Source: Bicyclus anynana
Taxonomy: Eukaryota; Arthropoda; Insecta; Lepidoptera; Nymphalidae
NCBI RefSeq assembly: GCF_947172395.1
Contig: NC_069090.1
Coordinates: 8,814,291-8,878,290, forward strand
Length of the DNA stretch: 64,000 nt
Direction of reading: 5' to 3'
A program made the position numbers and the translations under genes. The stretch's first letter is position 1. Each line of letters opens with the position of its first letter. Below the pieces are notes generated by a model. That model did no database searches. It saw only the letters and a list, made by a program, of their open reading frames with translations, and was not told the origin of the DNA. Of this stretch, positions 1-10,067 are shown in pieces.

Positions 1-417
1 TTTAACAAATACCCTGTATTTTTAAAATTTTAATGATACGGGGTACAAGAATGGACCTGAAATGGACCATCCCCTTGATGAAAATAAAACGAGAGCTAAT
101 TCCTACAATTTAGATAATATGTAATTCCTACATTTTTGGGTTGTATAGAAGAGTGACAGGTCAAGTATTTTGCTTCCCTCATATACCTATACAGAAATGT
201 CGACCAGCTTTAGGACCATATGCAGGCAGAAATAATTTTGTGTGCACATCACATCACATAAGAGAAAGCTACTAAAGCTTTCATAGAGAGGTGACCTCAC
301 CCATTATCTGACGATGGGCTCTTGGAGAAAACAAGGGAACTCATAAAATTTTTAGAGAATTTTATTTTGTGCATATTTTTTTAAATATTAAAGAAACAAA
401 TCTTTCATTTATTTCAG

Positions 418-556
418 TTCGGGTGACAAACGCGGTGGATTCTCTATTTCGAAGTTCGCGAAGAAGTATAACCTGGGCGACCCGATCGCCGGTAACTTCT
501 ACCAGGCCGAGTACGACGACTACGTGCCCATCCTCTACAAGCAACTCGGAGGCTAA
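418..556 (+). CDS. Phosphatidylethanolamine-binding protein (PEBP), terminal exon only
   Basis: This is the last coding exon of a PEBP-family gene whose earlier exons lie left of the window. A pyrimidine-rich acceptor ending TTTCAG at 412-417 is followed by one split-codon base and an open frame to TAA at 554-556. The 45 readable residues carry the PEBP C-terminal hallmark: a KKYNLGDPIAGNFYQAEYDD segment followed by YVP and LYKQLGG. PEBPs are small cytosolic proteins that bind anionic ligands or phospholipids; vertebrate members inhibit Raf kinase. The exon has the same length (139 nt), phase and fold position as the last exon of the convergent paralogue at 2068-2206, and 30 of 45 residues are identical. 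It is clearly more GC-rich than the surrounding DNA and than the paralogue. The family call is firm; the specific function is unknown. Confidence 0.85.
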
Positions 557-560
557 ACAA

Positions 561-682
561 ATGCACTTACCCTGTTTCAGCCATACACTTACTCTGTTTT
601 AGCCATACACTTACTCTGTTTCACCCATACACTTACTCTGTTTTAGCCATACACTTATGCATTTACAGCCGTACACTTAATA
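561..682 (+). repeat. 22-bp tandem repeat in the 3' UTR
   Basis: About five and a half head-to-tail copies of a 22-bp unit containing CCATACACTTACTCTGTTTT start 5 bp after the PEBP stop codon. The middle three copies are nearly identical and the outer ones have decayed (ATGCATTTAC, CCGTACACTT). The array must lie in the 3' UTR of the left PEBP transcript. Confidence 0.85.
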
Positions 683-909
683 CTATAAGTGACAATTCAT
701 ATAAAACTTGGAAATTTTAACTATCATAAACAGTTTAATTAATTTTGCATTAGTTTAAAAAAACACCGTCATAATTTCGTATTAGTTTAATAGATAATCA
801 TTGATCCTAAATACCATTATGTAGATGCATTTATGTCAATCAGTGTAAAATTAATATTTTTAAATATCTATTATTGTGAACACTTTTTTTTATGATTTGA
901 AAAACATTA

Positions 910-973
910 AATAAAAGCTACATCATTTGCTCAAGCAAGTGCAAAGTATAAACGCGAAAATGTATTTAATAAA
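910..973 (+). terminator. Candidate polyadenylation signals of the left PEBP gene
   Basis: Two AATAAA hexamers at 910-915 and 968-973 lie 350-420 bp after the PEBP stop in an AT-rich stretch. They are the first canonical signals downstream. Which one is used cannot be told from sequence. Confidence 0.35.
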
Positions 974-1297
974 GTGGAAAGTGAAAAATAAGTTAAAAAT
1001 GTAATTATATTCTATTAAGATGTTAAACAACTTAATAGAAATATTTACCACTTTAATTATACTGTATGTATATTGTATAATGAAAGTAAGTTTTAAAAAA
1101 TTGTATTGTTAAGAATAAAACTATCAATTTGATGTTGAATGTTTGGTTTTGTAAATAGAAATCATTTTCTAAAATGCCAAAATATGATACTTGGTCCGTG
1201 TTATATTCGATGATTTTCCATTATTTTTCTTAAAGCTCATAGTTTTATTTCTTTTCTAATACATGTTATAATAATAAATCGTTGTTTTATTAAATCA

Positions 1298-1497
1298 CCT
1301 ACCTCTTTGGTTAGCCTGCGGCTCGGATCATGACATTTTCGAGTCCTGGCTATGTATCGTATGAGATACTTGAGCTTAACTTTTATCTAAGAAATTGTGA
1401 GTTGAATTCTTAACTTGGAGTTGGGAAATAGGTGTTGCACTTCATAGATGCAAAAGGGCACTGCATACCCTCATTACGAACCGCGGGGTGTCTGCTA
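1298..1497 (+). mobile_element. Decayed SINE/Helitron-like repeat
   Basis: The segment opens with a tRNA-like stretch (GGTTAGCCTGCGGCTC..., then a GAGTCCTGGC box-B-like motif) and ends GGTGTCTGCTAG before TAAT, which resembles the CTAG end of local Helitrons. It is probably a composite of two old insertions between the convergent PEBP genes. Confidence 0.35.
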
Positions 1498-1535
1498 GTA
1501 ATCTGTAACTTTTGTCTCGTATTATTTTTTTCTTT

Positions 1536-1668
1536 ATAAGTTAGGCCTTGACTACTATCTCACCTGGTGGTAAGTGATAACGCACGCTTCCATCTTACAT
1601 TGTATCATCACTAAGCATCAGGTGAGAATGTAGTCAAGGGCTAACTTGTAAAGAATCCCTCAACCCTT
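1536..1668. mobile_element. Two SINE-A tails in inverted arrangement
   Basis: A minus-oriented SINE-A tail (GTTAGGCCTTGACTACTATC...) is followed immediately by a plus-oriented one (...TGTAGTCAAGGGCTAACTTG). Both parts match the 3' end of the SINE-A family, so this is a short inverted pair lacking heads. Confidence 0.7.
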
Positions 1669-1726
1669 ACAGTCGAAACATAAAATTCCATCTCAAATGT
1701 CTGCGAGACGCGCATTAGTATGGTAT

Positions 1727-1905
1727 CCTACTAATATTATTAACGCGAAAGTTTGTATGGACGTGTGTTTGAATGTTTGTTACTCTTTAACGCTGCAACT
1801 ACTGAACCGATTTGGCTGAAATTCGGAATGGAAATAGATTTTACTCTGATTTTTTATTTTCTTCATAGATGCAAAAATGCATTTCCTGTAGTTGAGTCCT
1901 TTTTT
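1727..1905 (+). mobile_element. Helitron-like element, 3' truncated
   Basis: Contains the start-side motif CTACTAATATTATTAACGCG and the internal GATTTGGCTGAAATTCGGAA shared with the full copy at 61369-61608. The hairpin/CTAG end is missing. The short ORF inside is a by-product of the repeat. Confidence 0.6.
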
Positions 1906-2067
1906 TATTTAGTATATTCTTTAAAAACGCCCTAAAGTTACCTAATTCAGTTTAAAATCATTTGCATTAATACATTTTTAACAATAAAGTGAGAAGGTTA
2001 GATAGGATATAATTATTATATTCATTAAAATACGAGTAGATACGTAGTTAGATATTTAATAATTTCC

Positions 2068-5000
2068 TTATGCCCCTAGACTCTTATACAATAGAGGTAC
2101 ATAATCGTCGAATTGTGCACGGTAGAAGTTTCCAGCTACTGGTGCTCCCAAGTTGTACTTCTCTGCAAACTTCTTAGTGGAGAAGGCAGCGCGACCATCA
2201 ACAGACCTGAACAAATAACATTTTATTACAAAACTACATTCTAAATTCAAAAACACGAGCAGTGCTCGTTCGTTCATCCGGACAGATCGATCGAATAGCA
2301 AAATAAAGTTTTCTTTAATCAAACATTGCTAATATGAGGTATTCGTATTTATTCCCGAATACTTGTACATAATTATGTATTCTATGGTACAAAGACATAA
2401 CCCAGACGGTACATAGGCATTACAGATGCTAAATAATTGAAAATTTCGTACGCGTTGGTACTACGCGCGATTAAAATGGGATGGGATCTTGTCGAAGTAA
2501 ACTAGAAGCTACTTACTTTGACAAGGTCCCATTGAAATCGTACGCAGATTATAGCGTACTTTAGTAACATCCTAAAATGAGTTACTGTTTAATATAACTT
2601 ATAGGCCGCGTACTACGAGTAGGTATACTTATCTAGATACTCACTTGCGCTGTGATAGCCCAGTGCTCAGAATACAGAAAAATCTCTGTATATAACCTTA
2701 GCCTTCGATTTGGAGGGCGTAGGTTCGAATCCGGTCCGGGGCATGCACCTCCAACTTTTCAGTTGTGTGCATTTTAAGAATTTAAATATTACGTGTCAAA
2801 CGGTGAAGGAAAAACATCGTGAGGAAACCTGCATGTCTGAGAATTTTATTAATTCTCTACGTATGTGAAGTCTGCCAATCCGCATTGGGCCAGCGTGGTG
2901 GACTATTATCCTAACCCCTCTCATTCTGAGAGGAGACTCGTGTTAAACAGCCTAAAATGGGATAAAACTACAATTAAACTTACTTATTATCAAGTTTCTT
3001 CTCATCGAAGCTCAGTTTTCCGGGTTGTTTGAACAGTATGTAGACGTAGCGATGGATGCCCGTGCCTTCTGGGGGGCCGGAGCCGATGTAACCCGACAGC
3101 ACTTCTCCTTCAGATAAGTTGCTTCCCGGGATGTTGACTACTAGCCAGTGGTGCCACTCTCGGTACACTAACTCAGGCCCGTCGTAGTTATCCGGATCTT
3201 GAATAGATAAATCACATTATTTTAAGGCGAAAGTTTGTGTGTAAGTATGTTTGTTCCTCCTTTACGCCATTGGTTGTTTGGAATTTTTTTGGAATTTTGG
3301 CTGGTGGGAGGCTTCGGCCGTGGCTAGTTACCACCCTACCGGCAAAGACGTACCGCCAAGCGATTTAGCGTTCCGGTACGGTGCCGTGTAGAAACCGAAA
3401 GGGGTGTGGATTTTCATCCTCCTCCTAACAAGTTAGCCCGCTTCCATCTTAGACTGCATCATCACTACATCAGGTGAGATTGTAGTCAAGGGCTAACTTG
3501 TAAAGAATAAAAAAAAAATGGAAGAAGATTTTATCTTGGCACACTAATATATCCTTATTAGTTTCTGTTCGTCGCCGATAGTTTATTGGTAGCTTGCTTG
3601 TGAATATGCAGAATGCAAATGCAGAATGATGATAATGACATTATTGCTCTTTTTAATATAAAGCAGGTAGGTAGATAATTATTAACGGACCTATAGCAGT
3701 GGCGTAGCGTGCCTTGGAGGGACCCTGTGTCAAAGTTAGTTGGGGGCCCAAATGACGGGTTTTATCACAGAAGAAACAAAAATGGTCGTCTAAAATAACT
3801 TAGACAGTGACATAACCTATGTAGGATGGTTCCTACTTTTGGGCGCACGCTTTATCAGGAAAAATAGAGATTGTGGGTTACCTACATTTTACTAATTTTT
3901 GCTTTTACACGTAAGGGTAGTCCGGGTGCCCGTAACATTGATACGGCTGATGCGGCGGTAGCTTCGTCCCTGACCTATGGCATCTTGGCACGTATTTATA
4001 CTTAGGGTACTTATTTAAATATCTACTTCACTTATAACTTTTTTATTTAGGTAACTAGGGAACGCCCGTGACTTCGTCCGCTTGAAAATCGATATACATT
4101 TTCAACCCCTATTTCGCCCCCTTCTATTTATATTTTCGCATGTTTAATCTATACTAATACTAGCGGAGCCGGTCAAGCTTTGACTTACGCTTTGACTTAC
4201 GTGCACTTCTTCCCTATCCTTACCCTACTCCTACCCCTACCCCACCCTACCTCTAACCAACTCTACCCCTGAATTCATTTGTTACAAGAAAATGTGATAA
4301 ATGAAGAACCGCTCGACCAATTTTGTGCAAACTTCACATAAACCATCTACGAAATAGTCAAAGCCCTAATATTTGGATAGGATAGGTGAGCTCGTTCTTG
4401 TCAATATTGTCAATATTAGTTGAGTTATAAAATTACAACGAAACGTGGCATTGATTAGATTAATAGTATAATAATAATGTTGAGTCATCTATTATTGTTC
4501 CAATAGTTGTTTCGGTCAATGGTCTTATAACGAAAAGCTTCAACCAACAGCTTAAGAAGCTTTCGCTTAACTGTTGGATCAAGAGTCGGATACAGAAGGC
4601 AGTAATTCTTGAGACGGCGCGTATTGTGAGAAGGTTCCTCACTCTGGAACCCTGACCACCGGTTGCTTGGGCAGTCAAATGTCCAGCAGCGGGAGGGTCA
4701 AATTTTTTTTTATAAGTTTTTAATAGTGTTTAGTATATTTTGTACAATTAACAATTTTGTACAAATTAAATAACATTGTTAAAAATTGAAAAAAAGGAGA
4801 AATAAATAAATGAGAGAAATTTTAATGTACCTAATATCTATGTATATCTATATAATATCACACTACTTAATTGTGTAATTTAGCCACTTACCGGTAAAGA
4901 TAAGCGTGTAATATGAGCCGGGGTCAGCTGCAAAAGATACGGTGGGCTGATCTTTGACTTGCGTCGGTGTGAGCTCGTTGCCAAGATCTGCTTTGGCGCC

Positions 5001-6768
5001 GCTTGGGTAATTTAGCTGAAATTATTGTTATACCTATATTATAAACAGCACCGGCCCGAAGTAAATTTTAAAATGGAGCGAGATCGAATTATGGCGCCTC
5101 TCCTGTTTGCTCATAATAATATGGAGATAACTATACCAAACCAAAGTATGAATGGAAAGCGAAGATCTTGATTATACTATGGGATGACCAATTGAAAATC
5201 AGGGCCGGCCCTGATTATAAGCTATCAATTTAACAAAAAAATATTTTTAAAAACATAAGCCTGTTTCCAGACTACGGAATGGTCGATAAGAAAAAGATAG
5301 GTACTCTGCTACCTTCTCTTCTAAATGTTGAAGTCGGCTAAAATGAAAACTAACCGGGCCATAAAAACGAGTCGATTGTCGATATCTACACATAAACCAA
5401 TATTATAAAGTTTTGTTTGTTTGCTTGAACGCGCTAATCACAGGAACTACTGGTCCGATTTGAAAAATTCTTTTAATTTTAGATAGTGTTAGATATCGAG
5501 GAAGGCTAAAGGCTATATATTATCCTCGTATTCCTACAGGAACGTGAAACACGCGGGTAAAACCACGCGGCGTCAGCTAGTAGTAAATAATCATCAAAAT
5601 CGGGTGATATGTGCTACCCCTTTATTTACTTACGTCCATATTTTGTTGAGATGTTCATAATTTATAAATCAAACATAGACGGGCTTTATTTAGGTTGATA
5701 ACAGTCTAACTACTAAATTAAACATTTTATTTAGCACCCAACTATTTAGGCACCTACCACACAGTAGAATTATGATAATTATTATACTTACTCAGGTAAG
5801 TAGATACGTCTACTTACTGTGTTAATTTTTCGACTAGCTAGGTAATTAAGTACATATTATACCTAATTACCTACCTAGCTAGCCAAACAATTAGGTACCT
5901 ATAAGATTAATTACCCATTGTACCTAACTACTTACGTATTAAATATTTTAGTTTTGGTCGAATCCTACCTTTTTTGGCCCCTGACAGAGACTGCAAGAAC
6001 TATAAATAACGGAACAACTTTAAATGGAGTAGGTACCTAAATGCCTCATTGTTCTAGCGGTTACCATATTAAATGGATTTGGATTTCGAACCTGGTCCTG
6101 AAGGTCCTGGGTTCGAACGCTGGGTAACGCTTTGTACTGAGCTTTACTTTATTGTAAGACATTTCAGTAAAATTTCTCTGTGGGGAAGTTAGTGGTGCTA
6201 TACCACCGTGCCTCACGGGAGAGCATGTTAAGCCGTCGAATACTGATCGTAAAATAGTTTAACATTATCATCCTAAGCCCACCAACCCACACTGGATCAG
6301 AGTGGTGGGTTTAAGGTCCATATGCCCTCCTCCTCCTCCTATAAGGAGGGATGCTTGCCACAGTAGTATTAAAATAGGCAGATAATCATACATTAACGGA
6401 AGAAGGAGATGATATACTTCTTGTTAAGTGGAAACCATCACCTATAAATATATTATTGAACAACTCTTTGCTGATAGATTTAGTAGAATTGATCATAAAT
6501 TATTTAGTGTGGAAAACAGTGGAGATGCATTATGAAAGGGTCCTTAGGCCTACACTCAAGGTCACAAGTCCTGGGCACTGTTCGAGATGTTTCCTCTAAC
6601 ACAAGATGACAGTAAAATCCTAGTCGCTGCTACCCGCCGCGTCAACTACTATTTATTTATAACAAAATGCATTACCTCAATGGTGCTATCAGGCGGAGAA
6701 TCGACTACATCGGGCACTATTTTGCTGGATTTGAAGGCACTTGAATTGGACATCTTGACTGAAACCAT
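2068..6768 (-). CDS. Phosphatidylethanolamine-binding protein (PEBP), complete four-exon gene
   Basis: Four exons join without a frame break: 6768-6676, 5015-4892, 3197-2984 and 2206-2068 (93, 124, 214 and 139 nt), giving 189 aa, normal for the family. All introns are GT/AG: donors GTAATG, GTAAGT, GTAAGT; acceptors TTTCAG, TTCAAG, GTTCAG. Visible PEBP signatures are KIVPDVVDSPP (16-26), NYPSGAKADLGNELTPTQVK (33-52), the ligand-pocket motif DPD (73-75), YREWHHWLVVN (84-94), GSGPPEGTGIHRY (111-123) and the C-terminal YNLGAPVAGNFY and DDYVPLLYKSLGA. The DPD-to-YREW spacer reads NYDGPELV rather than the more usual APSR-like segment, which may shift ligand preference. No signal peptide is seen, so the product should be cytosolic. 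It converges on the paralogous exon at 418-556. The introns hold SINEs, a Helitron and hAT MITEs. The start is the first in-frame ATG of exon 1; a second Met at residue 6 could also serve. Confidence 0.92.
2448..2542. repeat. Short inverted repeat in PEBP intron 3
   Basis: ATGGGATCTTGTCGAAGTAA and TTACTTTGACAAGGTCCCAT form imperfect arms around a short spacer, with CGTACGCG-like sequence on both outer sides. It is probably a small palindromic MITE. Confidence 0.55.
2647..2945 (+). mobile_element. SINE-B (tRNA-derived), near full length
   Basis: The head has a tRNA-like GCTGTGATAGCCCAGTG and a box B GGTTCGAATCC. The body runs through CCTCCAACTTTTCAGTTGTG and CATCGTGAGGAAACCTGCAT to the tail CTCATTCTGAGAGGAGACTC. 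It lies in intron 3 of the minus-strand PEBP gene, antisense to it. Confidence 0.88.
3222..3518 (+). mobile_element. Helitron 5' fragment followed by a head-less SINE-A
   Basis: 3222-3290 matches the opening of the Helitron type at 61369 (AAGGCGAAAGTTTGTGTG). It runs directly into a 5'-truncated SINE-A at 3298 (GGCTGGTGGGAGGCTTCGGC) that ends with the family tail TAACTTGTAAAGAATAAAAA. It lies in intron 2 of the minus-strand PEBP gene. Confidence 0.75.
3697..3972 (+). mobile_element. hAT-type MITE, family 1
   Basis: Termini CAGTGGCGTAGC and GTAGCTTCGTCCCTG are imperfect inverted repeats. They are flanked by an 8-bp duplication, ACCTATAG (3689-3696) and ACCTATGG (3973-3980), as expected of hAT transposition. 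There is no coding capacity. Sister copies lie at 10232-10525 and 31434-31722. It sits in PEBP intron 2. Confidence 0.85.
4040..4400. mobile_element. Helitron-like sequences with an internal CTACCC minisatellite
   Basis: A minus-oriented Helitron end (AACGCCCGTGACTTCGTCCG) is followed by TCTATACTAATACTAGCGGA and then a C-rich tract at about 4205-4270 made of TACCCTACTCCTACCCCTAC-type units. The same CTTTGACTTACG plus CTACCC arrangement recurs at 14941-15165, and reversed at 63648-63831. Confidence 0.6.
5046..5213 (+). mobile_element. hAT-type MITE, family 2, in PEBP intron 1
   Basis: Ends CAGCACCGGCCCG and CAGGGCCGGCCCTG pair as inverted repeats. The 8-bp flanks are ATTATAAA (5038-5045) and ATTATAAG (5214-5221). 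It lies 30 bp upstream (in gene sense) of the PEBP exon-2 acceptor. A sister copy is at 6985-7161. Confidence 0.85.
5385..5580 (+). mobile_element. Non-autonomous Helitron, full length
   Basis: Starts TCTACACATAAACC with AATATTATAAAG following, contains GAACGCGCTAATCACAGGAA, and ends with the GC hairpin ACGCGGGTAAAACCACGCGG and GTCAGCTAG. It is flanked by A and T, the Helitron target preference. It lies in intron 1 of the minus-strand PEBP gene. Confidence 0.85.
5819..5900. repeat. Imperfect palindrome
   Basis: CTAGCTAGGTAATTAAGTAC and its near reverse complement (CCTAATTACCTACCTAGCTA) face each other over an AT spacer. A third GGTACCTATAAGATTAATTA-like arm follows. It is either a degraded MITE or simple palindromic DNA. 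Confidence 0.5.
6048..6360 (+). mobile_element. SINE-C (third tRNA-derived family)
   Basis: Head CTAGCGGTTACCATATTAAA with box B GGGTTCGAACGC is followed by GAGCTTTACTTTATTGTAAG, a GTGGTGCTATACCACCGTGC hairpin and CCACCAACCCACACTGGATC, unlike SINE-A or SINE-B. Related sequence occurs at 36095-36265 (tail) and 63946-64000 (head). Confidence 0.65.
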
Positions 6769-6984
6769 TTTATTCAAAAGAAAATTAATTAAACCTACGT
6801 CCAATCGCATTGGTCGCAAGAGTCAAGAGGCTGATAGGCTGTAGTAAAATTGCACACAACGGTTATAGAAGGCATTGACGTAGTCTTCATTATAAGCAGA
6901 TGTTTAGGTACGTAAAGTATCTGCGTCCTAAAGGACCGAACCCGTTTTATTTTAAGGTAAATCCAGTTTACTACTAATTACTAA

Positions 6985-7161
6985 CAGCACCGGGCCGAAG
7001 TAAATTTTTAAATGGAGCGAGATCCAATTATGGTGCCTCTCCTGTTTGCTCCTAATAATTTGCAGATCGTCAACGGTTGACTAGGATTATCGTTCAAGTG
7101 CTCTCTAGGATTTGGCGCCTGGAGCGACTGCTCCGTTAGCCGTATGGACGGGCCGACCCTG
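6985..7161 (+). mobile_element. hAT-type MITE, family 2, upstream of the PEBP gene
   Basis: Ends CAGCACCGGGCCG and CGGGCCGACCCTG are inverted repeats with a perfect 8-bp duplication ATTACTAA at 6977-6984 and 7162-7169. The near edge is about 217 bp upstream of the PEBP start codon at 6768, so it occupies the promoter-proximal region. Confidence 0.9.
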
Positions 7162-7274
7162 ATTACTAATATTACGAGTTTAAAGAGGTCAAATAATAGT
7201 AAGTTGAGGTTGTACGCCTGTAGGGGTAGTAAAATATCTGGATCCACTCTACCGATCTTGAAATTTTTTTAGCA

Positions 7275-7367
7275 ACAATAAACCACGTTATTTGTATGGC
7301 TATATTTTATCCCCATAATCCCACAGGAACGGGATTTATACAGGTGAAACCGCGGAGCGTTGGCTAG
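7275..7367 (+). mobile_element. Helitron 3' end, 5' truncated
   Basis: Shows the late body (ATTTTATCCCCATAATCCCA) and terminus (CAGGTGAAACCGCGGAGCGT, then TGGCTAG before T). The beginning is lost. Confidence 0.7.
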
Positions 7368-8280
7368 TTTTCAATATTCAAGAAGATTAGTAACTTAGAG
7401 TCAAAGGTACTAATCCCTTAGAGTCCCCTGCTCTAATGCTGAGTGGTAACTGGTAGGTCTTAAAATTCACGGCTATGAGGCAGGATTTCAAACGGCCTTG
7501 GTTTCCTGCTCATTTAGATTTGGATGTGATTCCTTACATTAATTGAAGGCAAAAAAGGAATACTGATAGGATATTTAATACTATCATTGTACATTCCCAT
7601 AAAAGATGAGTTAATAGCATCTCGCGAATTTCAAGAAACTAAGCTTATTGCTTCGTCAAATCGTAATATGTAACTGTAAGTACTTATACCTAAATATTTT
7701 TTATTAAAAAAAATATAATAACTACGTATTTATCTAATTATATTGCTAGAATATTTATAAATGTTTTGTTTGTTCAAATTATTAAAAAAATCTTGAAACA
7801 AGATAAATCCTCACCTTGGCAATGAGACGTGTGTATTCGAAATAATAACGACCACGTATGACCGATAAGCAAGCAGTTTACTCACTGTAATAATTTGCTA
7901 CTTCTGTTTTGTACTGAAAACTCGCTTACAATACTTTGCTCATACGTCGATTAGAATAATCATTCATTGTTTTACGAAGATAACCTCTTATGTAACTGGA
8001 AACAAATAGTAATAAAAAACGCATTATGGCAAAATGGGCATTTATATTATGTACCTTCTTACCTACTTTTTATTCTTTATTGCCCATAAAGGCTCTGCAG
8101 TAGGCTAGTTGTCACTTTTTTTTAATGGTCATAAGTAGGTCATTATCGTTCTACTAGATTAAAATTATTCATATTTCATTATGAGACATGAAAATTTTAG
8201 TTTTTTAATATCATCACGCCTTTCTCAGAAGGTGATTCTGAGTTATGACTAACACGCTGCGGTTTATATTTATAAAATGC
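7368..8280. other. AT-rich spacer without a recognised feature
   Basis: No convincing ORF, splice-linked exon or repeat copy was found in this stretch. Confidence 0.5.
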
Positions 8281-8361
8281 ACGCCGTTGACGTGTTGATC
8301 GTGTATTGGTCTTCGCTGCCGTTTGCGCTGCAGAAACGTGAGAATAATTGACCGTCAATGG
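8281..8361 (+). mobile_element. Single arm of the GACCGTCAATGG palindromic MITE
   Basis: GCTGCAGAAACGTGAGAATA and TTGACCGTCAATGG match one arm of the complete element at 37079-37230. The preceding TTGATCGTGTATTGGTC matches that element's interior. Confidence 0.65.
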
Positions 8362-9211
8362 CTGATTTAACGATCACTCATAATTTTTATGGTAATCACC
8401 GACTACTTTGTGTTGTTAGCAATTCGTTTAGTTTGAATATTACCATAGATAAAAAATGAAAATACTAGTTATATCAAGTCAAACAATTTTATTTATTTTA
8501 AAAACAAGCATTTTGAAAACATCAACAAAATTATAATTACGTATTACAGGTACACTTAATACTACAGGATCTAATTTAAGTAAGTAGATTTGTATGAATT
8601 TATTTTTACAAAATAACAAGTCTCAGGGATAAGCTTATAAGTAATTAAAATATAAAACGTACATCAATCGATTAATAATTTTTTGAATGCCTAAGCAAGC
8701 TGAAACTTTAAAAGTTTTAAGACTTATGCATTCATCAAGCACCTCTGACGGTAACAGTTATGTTTTTGTTAAGGTGCACTTATTAAAATTGCTCCAAAAT
8801 ACATGAAAAAGTTACTGCAATATTCAGAAATACCAAAGTTCATTCATGTAGCGCCATAGAGCAATACTCCATAGTAGCAACCACAGAACAGACAACGCTA
8901 AAAGCTAACGCTTTTAGCAATAGAAGTAGCAAGGGGGCGTGGCCCGCGTACACCCGGGTGTGCGGAACAACGCAAGCGTTTCCACACATGTACTAGCAGT
9001 CTTGTTTTGTTCTGTGACAGAAGGACTAAATAATATTCAACTCTAAAGTAAGGGTGACATATTTCATTTTTCACTAAATATTAAACAGCCATTTAGGCCA
9101 CGCCCTTGGGTACGCTGGTTTCAATACAACGAATTGACACTTTATAAATCTAGTTACTTCTTATATCTGTGGTAGCAACTTAGTTGTTGCTAGCAATACG
9201 AGAACGTCGCC

Positions 9212-9379
9212 ATGAAAGAGATTGAGAGAAAATTGAAAATAAGTGCCGACGACGTTCGGAATAGATTTACGGAGTCATATGAAACAATATTTCCTGCAAC
9301 AATTGCTGCATTGTCAAGCAATAATAATTGCTCCGTGTTTTGGATGAGCAAAGAATTAATTTGCGGTTACTTCCTTTGA
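9212..9379 (+). CDS. Possible small gene, 55 aa, unknown function
   Basis: ATG in a good context (CGTCGCCATGAAAG) opens a 55-codon frame to TGA at 9377-9379, encoding a mixed-composition peptide beginning MKEIERKLKISADDVRNRF and ending ICGYFL. A TATA-like TTTATAAAT lies near 9142, and AATAAA hexamers near 9465 follow at a plausible distance, so the stretch resembles a compact transcription unit. The peptide is not low-complexity, but I recognise no domain. It may equally be a remnant of a retrocopy or transposon ORF. A downstream exon cannot be excluded. Confidence 0.22.
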   Translation: MKEIERKLKISADDVRNRFTESYETIFPATIAALSSNNNCSVFWMSKELICGYFL

Positions 9380-9681
9380 ATAATTCTTAATTTTTAATTT
9401 CCTTTTGTATATGGTAGGCATACCTAGTGTGATATTAAATATATTTTTTATTTTCTGTATAATAAAATAAATATTTATTGTTCTATTTAAATTCACCTGA
9501 AACTGACCGACAGCAATCTGTAAAAGATCGGTGGCAGTTCAAATTACAGCAATTGGGGCATTCATAAACACTGAAGAAGTGTGCGCTTTATATGTACTTG
9601 GTAAACCATAATACGACGCCGTTTATTTTATTTTGTTTTTCTAATACAACAAAGCATAATAACTTTTCTATTTTGTATGAT

Positions 9682-9823
9682 GCGCACGGTGAAAGGTGCG
9701 CAGAATAGGTTGCGCACAAAAACGTAACGTTATTCGTTCATCGAATTTTACTGCCCATATTTTTTCATACCGAGGGCTATATATCTATGGAAAATCAATT
9801 CTTAAGGAGTAAACTCCAAAATA
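9682..9823 (+). repeat. Dispersed repeat, second copy inside the MITE at 12059
   Basis: CGCACGGTGAAAGGTGCGCA through AAGGAGTAAACTCC is repeated almost unchanged at about 12227-12362. It corresponds to the right half of the TIR-bounded element there. Confidence 0.75.
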
Positions 9824-10067
9824 AAATCTTGTCTTGCAGTCAAAAAGGTAAGGCAACTATGGAGCCTATATAGCCTTTCTTATCTTTAGTAGGAGCAAAT
9901 ACTGACACACTCGCAGGTCTGGTCATTGCAGGCTTATTGTTTGAGAAAACAAATACCTTACCAGTCGGAACGTCAGGTTAGGTATTTCCACGCAGACTTA
10001 ATCGCGGGATTTTGCTATCTGTAAAACTATTATGTGATAATATATGTGTACGATAAAGCGTAACCGT

